A stretch of DNA of 64,000 nucleotides, from positions 1,302,001 through 1,366,000 of the forward strand of contig NZ_CP076668.1 in the NCBI RefSeq assembly GCF_018968705.1, written 5' to 3'. The notes beneath the pieces were generated by a model, which saw nothing but the letters and a program-made list of their open reading frames with translations, was not told the origin of the DNA and did not search any database. Below are positions 1-8,384 of the stretch, one piece after another. Both the position numbers and the translations under genes were made by a program. Within the stretch, counting starts at the first letter, position 1, and each line of letters starts with the position of its first letter. Source of the stretch: Pseudomonas lijiangensis (lineage in GTDB: Bacteria; Pseudomonadota; Gammaproteobacteria; Pseudomonadales; Pseudomonadaceae).

Positions 1-1
1 G

Positions 2-1681
2 TCGGCTGCCGGCCACCCGGGTGAAGACGCGCGTCTGTACGACACCGTCAAGGCTGTGGGCATGGAACTGTGCCCTGAGCTGGGTCTGACCATTCCGGTG
101 GGCAAGGACTCCATGTCCATGAAAACCCGCTGGAGCGATGAGGGCACCGAGAAGAGCGTGACCTCGCCGCTGTCGCTGATCGTGACCGGCTTCGCGCCTG
201 TCAGCGATATCCGCAAGACCCTGACTCCAGAGCTGCGCATGGACAAGGGCGAAACCGACCTGATCCTCATCGATCTGGGTCGTGGCCAGAACCGCATGGG
301 CGCTTCGATTCTTGCCCAGGTTCACGGCAAGCTCGGTCGCTCGGCACCGGACGTCGATGACGCTGAAGACCTCAAGGCCTTCTTTGCCGTCATCCAGGGC
401 CTGAATGCCGACGGTCACCTGCTGGCTTACCACGACCGTTCCGACGGTGGTCTGCTGGTCAGCGTGCTGGAAATGGCGTTCGCCGGTCATTGCGGTCTGA
501 ACCTGTACCTCGACAGCCTGGCTGAAACCTCCGCCGAGCTGGCTTCGATCCTGTTCAACGAAGAGCTGGGTGCTGTCATCCAGGTTCGTCAGGATGCAAC
601 CCCGCTGGTGCTGGCCCAGTTCAGCGCTGCCGGCCTTGAAGACTGCGTTTCGGTCATCGGCAAGCCGGTGAACAACGATGAAGTGGTCATCAGCTTCGCG
701 GGTGAGTCGGTATTCACCGGCCAGCGCCGTCTGCTGCAGCGTCAGTGGGCTGAAACCAGCTACCAGATCCAGCGTCTGCGTGATAACGCCGAATGCGCCG
801 ATCAGGAATTCGATGCGCTGCTGGAAGAAGACAATCCTGGCCTGACCGTCAAGCTGGGCTTCGACGTCAACGATGACATCGCAGCGCCTTACATCAAGAA
901 AGGTGTCCGTCCTCAGGTTGCGGTTCTGCGCGAGCAGGGCGTCAACGGTCAGGTCGAGATGGCGGCTGCGTTCGATCGCGCCGGTTTCAATGCCATCGAC
1001 GTGCACATGAGCGACATCCTGGCCGGTCGTGTCGACCTGAACGACTTCAAGGGCATGGTTGCGTGCGGCGGCTTCTCCTACGGCGACGTACTGGGTGCCG
1101 GTGAAGGCTGGGCCAAGTCGGCGCTGTTCAACAGCCGTGCCCGCGATGCGTTCCAGGGCTTCTTCGAGCGTACCGACAGCTTCACCCTGGGCGTGTGCAA
1201 CGGTTGCCAGATGTTGTCCAACCTGCACGAGCTGATTCCGGGCAGCGAGTTCTGGCCGCACTTCGTGCGTAACCGTTCCGAGCAGTTCGAAGCGCGTGTC
1301 GCGATGGTCCAGATCCAGGAGTCGCCATCGATCTTCCTGCAAGGCATGGCCGGTTCGCGTATGCCGATCGCCATCGCTCACGGTGAAGGGCATGCCGAGT
1401 TCGCCCACGACGACGCCCTGCTCGAAGCCGATATCTCCGGCACCGTAGCGCTGCGTTATGTGGACAACCATGGCAAGGTGACCGAAACCTATCCGGCCAA
1501 CCCGAACGGCTCGCCGCGCGGTATTGGCGGCATGACCACCCGCGACGGTCGCGTCACCATCATGATGCCGCACCCTGAGCGTGTATTCCGTGCCGTGCAG
1601 AACTCCTGGCGTCCGGAAGAGTGGAACGAAGACGGCGCCTGGATGCGCATGTTCCGCAACGCTCGCGTCTGGGTTAACTAA
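2..1681 (+). CDS. purL: Phosphoribosylformylglycinamidine synthase, C-terminal part (5' end outside window)
   Basis: This is the 3' part of FGAM synthase, which uses glutamine and ATP to convert FGAR to FGAM in step 4 of purine synthesis. The reading frame is open from base 2, and the first codons give [20 protein letters not shown], so the gene begins before the window. An AIRS-type synthetase half ([25 protein letters not shown]) is followed by a class I glutamine amidotransferase domain. The nucleophile Cys (codon 1196-1198, GVCNGCQML) and the His/Glu pair in PHPERVFR (codons 1571 and 1577) are intact. Residues present: about 559, consistent with the end of the roughly 1300-residue single-chain enzyme of gammaproteobacteria. 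Confidence 0.97.
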   Translation, partial: SAAGHPGEDARLYDTVKAVGMELCPELGLTIPVGKDSMSMKTRWSDEGTEKSVTSPLSLIVTGFAPVSDIRKTLTPELRMDKGETDLILIDLGRGQNRMGASILAQVHGKLGRSAPDVDDAEDLKAFFAVIQGLNADGHLLAYHDRSDGGLLVSVLEMAFAGHCGLNLYLDSLAETSAELASILFNEELGAVIQVRQDATPLVLAQFSAAGLEDCVSVIGKPVNNDEVVISFAGESVFTGQRRLLQRQWAETSYQIQRLRDNAECADQEFDALLEEDNPGLTVKLGFDVNDDIAAPYIKKGVRPQVAVLREQGVNGQVEMAAAFDRAGFNAIDVHMSDILAGRVDLNDFKGMVACGGFSYGDVLGAGEGWAKSALFNSRARDAFQGFFERTDSFTLGVCNGCQMLSNLHELIPGSEFWPHFVRNRSEQFEARVAMVQIQESPSIFLQGMAGSRMPIAIAHGEGHAEFAHDDALLEADISGTVALRYVDNHGKVTETYPANPNGSPRGIGGMTTRDGRVTIMMPHPERVFRAVQNSWRPEEWNEDGAWMRMFRNARVWVN

Positions 1682-1687
1682 ACCCCG

Positions 1688-1999
1688 ATGTACAAGCTTG
1701 CCTTCTTCGTGCCCGCAAGCCATGTGGAGCAGGTCAAGAACGCCGTATTCGCCGCTGGTGCAGGGCGAATCGGTGCTTACGATCACTGCTCATGGCAAGT
1801 GCTCGGCCAGGGCCAGTTCCGCCCGCTGGATAGCAGTCAGCCATTTATCGGGCAGGGTGGCGTGGTCGAGACGGTCGAGGAATGGAAAGTCGAGATGGTC
1901 GTGGCCGATGAGTTCATTCATCAGGCAGTGATGGCTCTCAAGCAGAGCCATCCGTACGAAACGCCAGCTTATGAAGTCTGGCGGCTGGAAGCGTTTTAA
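1688..1999 (+). CDS. NIF3-like C-terminal-domain protein (YqfO/CutA-like fold)
   Basis: A 103-residue protein starting MYKLAFFVPASHVEQVKNAV and ending SHPYETPAYEVWRLE. The HPYETPAYE signature belongs to the small domain inserted in, or following, NIF3/YqfO proteins and resembles CutA/PII trimers. Here it stands alone without the metal-binding NIF3 halves. It begins 6 nt after the purL stop, so read-through from purL is likely. The function of the stand-alone form is not established, and no catalytic residues are recognisable. The call rests on the terminal signature and the length. Confidence 0.8.
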   Translation: MYKLAFFVPASHVEQVKNAVFAAGAGRIGAYDHCSWQVLGQGQFRPLDSSQPFIGQGGVVETVEEWKVEMVVADEFIHQAVMALKQSHPYETPAYEVWRLEAF

Positions 2000-2005
2000 A
2001 ATGCT

Positions 2006-2111
2006 GTCGCGGGCAAGCCCCCTCCCACGGGATTGAGTGTTTCAGGAAGTCGGACGTTAATCCAATTCTTGAGGCCGTCCATAACCAAGTGGGAGGGGGC
2101 TTGCCCGCGAC
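2006..2111. repeat. REP doublet (REPIN), family A
   Basis: Two copies of a 23-bp REP unit in inverted orientation, at 2006-2028 (GTCGCGGGCAAGCCCCCTCC plus CAC) and 2089-2111, separated by 60 nt of unrelated sequence. The arms are exact reverse complements. The element fills the gap between the NIF3-like gene and the convergent L,D-transpeptidase gene, a typical site for a Pseudomonas REPIN. It may also serve as a bidirectional transcript end, although no T-run is present. Confidence 0.9.
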
Positions 2112-2115
2112 GCGT

Positions 2116-2679
2116 TTACGGCCGGATCTCGATCATCGTGCCGTCCTTCACCAGATCCCAGACCTCGCGCATATCGTTGTTCTTCAGCGCGATGCAGCCA
2201 TTGGTCCAGTCCAGGGTATGGAAATACCACTCCGGATATTCTTCGTCCACGGGCGTGCCATGCAACATGATCATGCTGCCGGGCTTGACGCCTTCACGGC
2301 GTGCGCGTGCCGCATCTGAAATGTTCGGGTAGGAAATGTGCATCGACAGGTTGTAATTGTTGCTGGGCTTGCGCCAGTCGATCCAGTAGAAACCTTCCGG
2401 TGTGCGCTGGTCGCCTTCCTGCAGCTTGGTGCCCTTGGGGTTTCTGCCCAGGGAAATGCGATAGGTCTTGAGCGCTTCGCCGCCGCTGATCAATTGCAAC
2501 TGACGTGCGGATTTGAGCACCAGCACCTTGTCGATTTTCTTGTCGGCAAGGCTCTGGGTATTGATGACCTTGTGATCGATGATTTTCTGTTCGCTGCCCT
2601 TGGGCACGATGGTCTGGGTAAAGGCCGCTTGCGACAGCGGAACGAACGACATGCAGAAGAAAGCGAACAGCCAACGCAT
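2116..2679 (-). CDS. L,D-transpeptidase family protein (YkuD domain)
   Basis: A 187-residue exported protein. Residues 1-18 form a signal peptide (MRWLFAFFCMSFVPLSQA). The YkuD domain covers roughly residues 51-187, with the catalytic signature H140-GTP and TNGC162IAL. Such enzymes cross-link peptidoglycan stem peptides (3-3 bonds), attach lipoproteins to the wall or trim peptides; which of these applies cannot be told from sequence. It lies alone, convergent with the upstream gene across a REP doublet and in the same direction as the Nudix gene at 2716-3267. Catalytic Cys and His are present, so it is probably active. Confidence 0.9.
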   Translation of the reverse strand: MRWLFAFFCMSFVPLSQAAFTQTIVPKGSEQKIIDHKVINTQSLADKKIDKVLVLKSARQLQLISGGEALKTYRISLGRNPKGTKLQEGDQRTPEGFYWIDWRKPSNNYNLSMHISYPNISDAARARREGVKPGSMIMLHGTPVDEEYPEWYFHTLDWTNGCIALKNNDMREVWDLVKDGTMIEIRP

Positions 2680-2715
2680 TGCGGTATCCCTGAAGGCACC
2701 TGAGTGCCGGATTGT

Positions 2716-3267
2716 TTATGTGTCCTGGATCGGGCGCGAAGCTGGCAGGGCGCTGGTGTGTACCGGGTAAACCTGCTGGCGTCTGTCCGCGAAGAAGTAT
2801 TCTAGGGTACGCCTGACTGTCATGAAAGCCAGGTCCTGCCATGGAATGTCGGCTTCGTCGAATAATTGCACCTCAAGGCTTTCGACCCCGGCGGCGAATT
2901 CTGGAGTCGCCAGTTCGGCGCGGTAGAACACATGCACCTGATTGATGTGCGGCACGTCGATCAGTGCATACAGATGCAGATCGGTCAGCGTGGCGCAGGC
3001 CTCCTCGATGGTTTCACGTCGCGCTGCCTGCTCGATGGTTTCGCCGTTCTCCATGAAGCCGGCCGGCAAGGTCCAGAAACCCAGGCGCGGTTCGATGGCG
3101 CGGCGGCACAGCAGGACCTTTTCACCTTGTGTCACAAGGCAGCCGGCTACGATATTCGGGTTCTGATAATGGATGGTGTGGCAATGCTCGCATACATGGC
3201 GCAGGCGGCTATCGCCTTCGGGAATGCGCAAGATGACCGGGTTACCGCACTGGCTGCAGAATTTCAT
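2716..3267 (-). CDS. Nudix hydrolase with N-terminal zinc ribbon
   Basis: A 183-residue protein from the ATG at 3267 (MKFCSQCGNP); the open frame extends further upstream but that part is not conserved in character. C4, C7, C26 and C29 form a four-Cys zinc ribbon as in NADH-pyrophosphatase-like Nudix proteins. The Nudix box runs from G70 (GFMENGETIEQAARRE) to EE at 88-89, followed by A instead of the usual x-G. The catalytic REtIEE core is present, so hydrolysis of a nucleoside diphosphate derivative (ADP-ribose or NADH type) is likely, but the substrate is unknown. It is divergent from the second Nudix gene at 3418. Confidence 0.88.
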   Translation of the reverse strand: MKFCSQCGNPVILRIPEGDSRLRHVCEHCHTIHYQNPNIVAGCLVTQGEKVLLCRRAIEPRLGFWTLPAGFMENGETIEQAARRETIEEACATLTDLHLYALIDVPHINQVHVFYRAELATPEFAAGVESLEVQLFDEADIPWQDLAFMTVRRTLEYFFADRRQQVYPVHTSALPASRPIQDT

Positions 3268-3417
3268 GGGTTCGTTCGATCCGTTAAAGCAGACGCTATC
3301 CTGGCTTGCGGCAGGGCGGATCTGCAAGTCTCGCGATTGTATGACCGTCCTGCAAGGGGTTGGGCAGTTCGTCGCTTTGGTGCATGATGCCAAGAGTGCA
3401 ACAGATCGAGATTTCCC

Positions 3418-4014
3418 ATGCTGGATGAGCTACTTCTGCGTGTCAGCAGTCATACGCCAGATATTCTTGAGTCGGATCGACGTTTCCCCGAGGCGGCGGT
3501 GTTGGTGCCGGTCACGCGCAGTGACGAGCCCGAGTTGATCCTGACCTTGCGTGCCAGCGGGCTTTCCACCCACAGCGGGGAGGTGGCGTTTCCGGGCGGG
3601 CGACGCGATCCGGAAGATCCCGATCTGGTATTCACGGCCCTGCGCGAGGCGGAGGAAGAAATCGGCCTGCCGCCCGGTCTTGTCGAGATTGTCGGCCCTC
3701 TGAGCCCGCTGATCTCCAAACATGGCATCAAGGTCACGCCTTATGTCGGCGTGATTCCCGATTTTGTCGAATACCGCCCCAACGATGCCGAAATCGCGGC
3801 GGTGTTCAGCGTGCCTCTGGAGTTCTTCCGCCAGGACACCCGTGAGCACACGCACCGGATCGATTATGACGGTCGCAGTTGGTACGTACCCAGCTATCGT
3901 TATGGCGGATACAAGATCTGGGGGCTGACGGCGATCATGATCGTCGAACTGGTGAATGTGTTGTATGACGCGAAAATCAGCCTGCACCATCCGCCCGAGC
4001 GATCCACCACCTGA
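3418..4014 (+). CDS. CoA pyrophosphatase-type Nudix hydrolase (NudL/YeaB family)
   Basis: A 198-residue protein. The family signature LTLRASGLSTHSGEVAFPGG precedes the Nudix box (GGRRDPEDPD, REAEEEIGL), the arrangement that defines CoA pyrophosphatases, which cleave CoA to 4'-phosphopantetheine and 3',5'-ADP. The C-terminal half (YKIWGLTAIM) also matches the family. The start at 3418 gives MLDELLLRVS. It is followed 57 nt later by the gamma-carbonic anhydrase gene, probably in one transcript. Substrate assignment comes from the family motif, not from a unique residue. Confidence 0.88.
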   Translation: MLDELLLRVSSHTPDILESDRRFPEAAVLVPVTRSDEPELILTLRASGLSTHSGEVAFPGGRRDPEDPDLVFTALREAEEEIGLPPGLVEIVGPLSPLISKHGIKVTPYVGVIPDFVEYRPNDAEIAAVFSVPLEFFRQDTREHTHRIDYDGRSWYVPSYRYGGYKIWGLTAIMIVELVNVLYDAKISLHHPPERSTT

Positions 4015-4071
4015 GCCGTCATTCATAACGAACTGCACCCGTGAGTGCGGTCATCAGCCAGAGGAAACACC

Positions 4072-4596
4072 ATGAAATATCGCTTGGGAGACTCCCGTGT
4101 CCAGACCGATCCACAAAGCTGGGTCGCGCCCAATGCGGTCCTGATCGGCAAGGTCAGGCTGGAGGCCGGCTCGAGCGTCTGGTTCAACGCGGTGCTGCGG
4201 GGCGATAACGAGCTGATTCATATCGGCGAGAACAGCAACGTGCAGGATGGTACGGTGATGCACACCGATATGGGGTCGCCGCTGAACATCGGCAAAGGCG
4301 TCACTATTGGCCATAACGTCATGCTGCACGGTTGCAGCGTCGACGATTACAGCCTGATCGGTATCAACTCGGTGATTCTCAACGGCGCAAAGATCGGCAA
4401 ATACTGCATCATCGGCGCCAATTCGCTGATCGGCGAAGGCAAGGTCATCCCCGATGGCTCTCTGGTGATGGGCTCGCCGGGCAAGGTGGTGCGCGAACTC
4501 ACCGATGTGCAGAAGAAAATGCTTGAAGCCAGCGCCGCGCATTATGTCCACAATGCCCAGCGTTACGCCCGCGACCTGGCCGTGCAGGAAGATTGA
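4072..4596 (+). CDS. Gamma-carbonic anhydrase family protein
   Basis: A 174-residue left-handed beta-helix protein (hexapeptide repeats throughout, for example [18 protein letters not shown]). The start at 4072 has a good ribosome site (AGAGGAAACACC before ATG); the upstream GTG at 4045 lacks one. The His residues of MHTDMG and GHNVMLHG correspond to the trimer-interface zinc ligands of gamma-class carbonic anhydrases. Many bacterial members (YrdA/PaaY type) have low or unproven anhydrase activity, so the reaction is inferred from family. It overlaps the next gene by one base. Confidence 0.9.
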   Translation: MKYRLGDSRVQTDPQSWVAPNAVLIGKVRLEAGSSVWFNAVLRGDNELIHIGENSNVQDGTVMHTDMGSPLNIGKGVTIGHNVMLHGCSVDDYSLIGINSVILNGAKIGKYCIIGANSLIGEGKVIPDGSLVMGSPGKVVRELTDVQKKMLEASAAHYVHNAQRYARDLAVQED

Positions 4597-4805
4597 TGAG
4601 CACTGAATCCACTCCGGAAAAACCCGTCCGTTCGCCCTGCGTGAGCATTTGCGCCCTGGACGAAGACGATATCTGCACCGGCTGCCAGCGAACTGTAGGC
4701 GAGATTACTGGCTGGAGCCGCATGAGCAATGACGAGCGGCGTGCGGTGCTGGGGTTGTGCCATGAACGGGCCAAGGCGAGCGGGGTGGTCTGGACGTTGG
4801 GATAG
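4596..4805 (+). CDS. DUF1289 domain protein
   Basis: A 69-residue protein whose ATG (4596) shares its A with the TGA of the preceding gene, implying coupled translation. The Cys-rich core SPCVSICALDEDDICTGCQR is the DUF1289 signature: four cysteines spaced like a small metal site, followed by a WSRMSNDERRAVL helix. The function is unknown; a metal- or Fe-S-binding role is inferred only from the Cys pattern. It is commonly found next to small metabolic genes in Proteobacteria. Confidence 0.88.
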   Translation: MSTESTPEKPVRSPCVSICALDEDDICTGCQRTVGEITGWSRMSNDERRAVLGLCHERAKASGVVWTLG

Positions 4806-4822
4806 GGCGTACATGCGATGAA

Positions 4823-4913
4823 GTGGGAGGGGCCTTGGCCGCGACGACTTGCTTACAAACAACACATTTTTCAGCGCCTTCAAACTGGCTGTCGCGGCCA
4901 AGGCCCCTCCCAC
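4823..4913. repeat. REP doublet (REPIN), family B
   Basis: Exact 23-bp inverted arms at 4823-4845 (GTGGGAGGGGCCTTGGCCGC plus GAC) and 4891-4913, with a 45-nt centre. The inner sequence (GCCTTGGCC) differs from family A, but the GTGGGAGG end is shared, so this is a separate REP subfamily. It lies between the DUF1289 gene and the VUT-type gene. Confidence 0.9.
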
Positions 4914-4966
4914 AGGGCTGATGTCTGCTACCATTGCCGCCCGTTTTTTCCCAAGACATCTTTTCC

Positions 4967-5434
4967 ATGATTTACCTGATCGCGTACATCGGCAGTGTCG
5001 TGCTGATCAATTTCGCCTTTTCCACCGCGCCACATCTGGACATCATCTGGTCGGCGTGGGGCGGGCTGGTGTTTGTGCTGCGCGATATGGTGCAGACCCG
5101 GTTCGGCCATGGCGCGATTCTCGCCATGCTGGTGGCATTGCTGCTGTCCTACGTCACCAGCGAGCCGGCCATCGCGCTGGCCAGCGCCACGGCGTTCGCG
5201 GTGTCCGAATGCATCGACTGGCTGGTGTTCAGCATCACCAAGCGCCCGCTGCATGATCGCCTGTGGATCAGTTCGGCCCTGAGTATTCCGCTGGACACCT
5301 TTATCTTTTTCGGCCTGATCGATGCCCTGACGGCACCGGTGATCCTGACAGCCCTGGGTTCCAAGTTCGCGGGCGTTACTGCCGTCTGGCTGATCATGGC
5401 CTGGCGTATCCGCAAGAACGCTTGTCCGGGTTGA
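4967..5434 (+). CDS. VUT family / YhhQ-like membrane protein
   Basis: A 155-residue integral membrane protein starting MIYLIAYIGSVVLINFAF at 4967, with about five or six hydrophobic segments. ATAFAVSECIDWLVFS and the acidic/aromatic residues within helices resemble the VUT (vitamin uptake transporter) family, which includes queuosine-precursor transporters such as YhhQ. It is shorter than typical YhhQ (about 220 residues), and no queuosine genes or preQ1 riboswitch were seen nearby, so the substrate is open. It is followed by purT after about 100 nt. Confidence 0.65.
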   Translation: MIYLIAYIGSVVLINFAFSTAPHLDIIWSAWGGLVFVLRDMVQTRFGHGAILAMLVALLLSYVTSEPAIALASATAFAVSECIDWLVFSITKRPLHDRLWISSALSIPLDTFIFFGLIDALTAPVILTALGSKFAGVTAVWLIMAWRIRKNACPG

Positions 5435-5536
5435 GCCCCTATTTGCAGGGCTTCGTGGTAAATTGCGCGCCTTTCTTCAAAGCGGTCGCTCGCATACGGC
5501 GGGTTGCCATCGATATCTGCTTCACGAGGACCTGAG

Positions 5537-6718
5537 ATGACTCAAATCGGAACTCCACTGTCGCCTACCGCGACTCGCGTATTGTTCTGCGGCAGTGGCG
5601 AGCTGGGCAAGGAAGTAGTGATCGAGCTGCAACGCCTGGGCGTCGAAGTGATCGCTGTTGACCGTTATGCCGATGCGCCTGCCATGCAGGTCGCTCATCG
5701 CAGCCACGTGATCAATATGCTGGACGGCGCTGCGCTGCGTGCAGTGGTCGAGGCCGAGAAGCCGCACTTCATCGTTCCGGAAATCGAAGCCATCGCCACG
5801 TCCACGCTGGTCGAGCTTGAGTCCGAAGGTTTCACTGTCATCCCGACGGCCCGTGCTGCGCAACTGACCATGAACCGTGAAGGCATTCGTCGCCTTGCTG
5901 CCGAAGAGCTCAAGCTGCCGACGTCGCCGTATCACTTTGCCGATACCTTCGAGGACTACAGCAAAGCGGTCCTGGATCTGGGTTTCCCATGTGTGGTCAA
6001 GCCGGTCATGAGTTCGTCGGGCAAGGGCCAGAGCCTGCTCAAGAGCGCCGATGATATCCAGAAGGCCTGGGATTACGCGCAGGAAGGCGGTCGTGCCGGC
6101 AAGGGCCGCGTGATCGTTGAAGGCTTTATCGATTTCGATTACGAAATCACCCTGCTGACCGTACGCCATGTAGGCGGCACCACGTTCTGTGCGCCGGTTG
6201 GTCATCGCCAGGAGAAGGGCGACTATCAGGAGTCCTGGCAGCCACAGGCCATGAGCCCGGTTGCTCTGGCCGAGTCCGAGCGCGTTGCCAAGGCAGTGAC
6301 CGAGGCTTTGGGTGGTCGCGGTATCTTTGGTGTCGAGCTGTTCATCAAGGGCGATCAGGTATGGTTCAGCGAAGTGTCGCCGCGCCCCCATGACACCGGT
6401 CTGGTAACCCTGATTTCTCAGGACCTGTCCCAGTTCGCACTGCATGCCCGCGCCATTCTGGGCCTGCCTGTACCGTTGATCCGTCAGTTCGGGCCATCGG
6501 CTTCGTCGGTGATTCTGGTTGAAGGCCAGTCCACGAAGACTGCTTTTGCCAACCTGGGTGCTGCACTGGCCGAACCGGATACGGCTTTGCGTCTGTTCGG
6601 CAAGCCTGAAGTGAACGGCCAGCGCCGCATGGGCGTAGCCCTGGCTCGTGACGAGTCCATCGAAGCCGCACGCGCCAAGGCGACCCGTGCTTCGGCGGCG
6701 GTCAACGTCATCCTGTAA
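5537..6718 (+). CDS. purT: Formate-dependent phosphoribosylglycinamide formyltransferase
   Basis: A 393-residue ATP-grasp enzyme that makes formyl-GAR from GAR, formate and ATP, the folate-independent alternative to PurN. The start at 5537 ([20 protein letters not shown]) follows GAGGACCTGAG. Seen in order: an N-terminal pre-ATP-grasp domain ([20 protein letters not shown]), the ATP-grasp domain ([34 protein letters not shown]) and the C-terminal [16 protein letters not shown]. Length and motifs match E. coli PurT. It is encoded about 5 kb from purL, but the genes between belong to other pathways. Confidence 0.97.
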   Translation: MTQIGTPLSPTATRVLFCGSGELGKEVVIELQRLGVEVIAVDRYADAPAMQVAHRSHVINMLDGAALRAVVEAEKPHFIVPEIEAIATSTLVELESEGFTVIPTARAAQLTMNREGIRRLAAEELKLPTSPYHFADTFEDYSKAVLDLGFPCVVKPVMSSSGKGQSLLKSADDIQKAWDYAQEGGRAGKGRVIVEGFIDFDYEITLLTVRHVGGTTFCAPVGHRQEKGDYQESWQPQAMSPVALAESERVAKAVTEALGGRGIFGVELFIKGDQVWFSEVSPRPHDTGLVTLISQDLSQFALHARAILGLPVPLIRQFGPSASSVILVEGQSTKTAFANLGAALAEPDTALRLFGKPEVNGQRRMGVALARDESIEAARAKATRASAAVNVIL

Positions 6719-6727
6719 CTGCTCTGT

Positions 6728-6780
6728 GTGGGAGCGAATCGGGCGGCGCTCCGCTCATTCGCGAATGAATTCGCTCCCAC
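6728..6780. repeat. REP palindrome, family D
   Basis: GTGGGAGCGAAT at 6728 is matched by an inverted ATTCGCTCCCAC ending at 6780, with CGGGCGGCGCTCCGCTCATTC and TTCGCGAA in the centre. The same module occurs at 47925-48016 with its two halves farther apart, and a half copy lies near 45259-45275. It sits between the convergent purT and MFS genes. Confidence 0.85.
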
Positions 6781-6787
6781 TGGGTCT

Positions 6788-8098
6788 TCAGAGCTCTCTG
6801 TCCCGCGTCTCTTTCAGGCACAGCACAGCCAGCAGGCTGATCAGCGCTGCGGCCGACACATACCCGCCTACCCAGCTCAAACCGCCCATGGCCACCAGTT
6901 TCTGTGCAAAGAACGGTGCGACTGAAGCGCCGACAATGCCGCCCAGGTTATAGGCTGCCGATGCGCCGGTGTAACGCACCTGGGTCGGGAACAGCTCCGG
7001 CAGCAGTGCGCCCATGGGGGCGAAGGTCACGCCCATCAGGAACAGCTCGATACACAGGAACAGCGCAACGCCCCAGGTCGTGCCGTGGGTGAGCAGCGGT
7101 TCCATGAGAAAACCCGAGAGAATCGCCAGTACACCGCCGACAATCAGCACCGGCTTGCGTCCGAAGCGATCGCTTGCCCAGGCCGACAGAGGCGTGGCCG
7201 CCGCCATGAACAGCACCGCAAAGCACAGCAGCCCCAGAAAGGTTTCCCGGCTGTAGCCCAGTGTCGATACCCCATAACTCAGGGAAAAGACCGTCGAGAT
7301 ATAAAACAGCGCGTAGCACACCACCATCGAGGCGGCACCCAGCAGCATCGGTTTCCAGTGCTGGCTGAAGGTTTCCACAATCGGCATCCTGACCCTTTCA
7401 TGGCGCGCGATGGCTTTGGCGAAGACCGGTGTTTCTTCCAGTTTCAGGCGTACATACAGGCCGACCATGACCAGTGCGGCGCTGAGCAGGAAGGGAATCC
7501 GCCAGCCCCACGAGCGGAATTGCTCGTCGTCCAGAGTCAGCGCCAATGCCAGAAACAGGCCGTTGGCTGCCAGAAAACCAATGGATGGCCCCAGTTGCGG
7601 GAACATGCCGAACCAGGCTCGTTTGCCTTTGGGCGCATTTTCAGTCGCCAGCAGCGCGGCGCCACCCCATTCGCCGCCAAGCCCCAGGCCCTGGCCGAAA
7701 CGCAGCAGGCAGAGAATGATCGGCGCCCAGGCTCCGATGGTCGCGTAGCCGGGCAGCACGCCAATCAAGGTGGTGCAGACCCCCATCAGCAGTAATGAGG
7801 CGACCAGCGTCGACTTGCGTCCGATACGGTCGCCGAAATGGCCGAACAGTGCCGACCCTAGCGGACGAGCGAGGAAGGCGATGCCGAAGGTCAGAAAGGA
7901 CGACAGCATCTGTGCGGTGCCGGAGGTCTGTGGAAAGAACACCGGCCCGATCACCAGGGCCGCAGCCGTGGCGTAGACGTAGAAGTCGTAGAACTCGATG
8001 GCGGTGCCAATGAAACTGGCAGTGGCAACGCGGGTTGGCGAGTTGGTGGGCGGTGTTTGGGTATCGTCGTTTTCGCTGAGAGTAGCAGTGCTGGTCAT
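6788..8098 (-). CDS. MFS transporter, metabolite:H+ symporter (MHS) family
   Basis: A 436-residue protein with about 12 membrane segments. The start at 8098 (MTSTATLSENDD) is preferred over in-frame starts further upstream because the upstream extension is polar and lacks the family pattern. ASFIGTAIEFYDFYVYATA at the first helix and FGDRIGRKSTL in the cytoplasmic loop are the MHS signature (ShiA, ProP, KgtP group), and RPLGSALFGHFGD is also typical. Substrates in this family include shikimate, alpha-ketoglutarate, citrate and betaines; none can be assigned here. It is convergent with purT. Confidence 0.88.
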   Translation of the reverse strand: MTSTATLSENDDTQTPPTNSPTRVATASFIGTAIEFYDFYVYATAAALVIGPVFFPQTSGTAQMLSSFLTFGIAFLARPLGSALFGHFGDRIGRKSTLVASLLLMGVCTTLIGVLPGYATIGAWAPIILCLLRFGQGLGLGGEWGGAALLATENAPKGKRAWFGMFPQLGPSIGFLAANGLFLALALTLDDEQFRSWGWRIPFLLSAALVMVGLYVRLKLEETPVFAKAIARHERVRMPIVETFSQHWKPMLLGAASMVVCYALFYISTVFSLSYGVSTLGYSRETFLGLLCFAVLFMAAATPLSAWASDRFGRKPVLIVGGVLAILSGFLMEPLLTHGTTWGVALFLCIELFLMGVTFAPMGALLPELFPTQVRYTGASAAYNLGGIVGASVAPFFAQKLVAMGGLSWVGGYVSAAALISLLAVLCLKETRDREL

Positions 8099-8384
8099 GC
8101 GGATATCCCTGACAGTCATCTTGCCTGCTGCGTGTGGCATGCAGCGGCAAATGTTCATTCTTGTGATTGTGGGCACAGCGCTGATCAGAGTGGCCCGGTT
8201 GGGCTGGAGGGCAATGGCAGCGCTCGTGGATGGGAGCGTGTCATGAAAGGTGCGAGTCGTTCAGGCTGAATGACTGGCCGTCTGCGCTGGGTGCGGGTAG
8301 CACGCGCTACGGCTGGCTGGGTAAGCGAAGGGATTATAGGAAGGGCTTCGCTTGCGAAACAAGTGGCAACATCTCGCGGGATGT

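Noticed and set aside
5435..5536. Purine riboswitch or PurR box upstream of purT
   Set aside because: No conserved purine aptamer core or PurR palindrome could be recognised in the 100 nt before the start.
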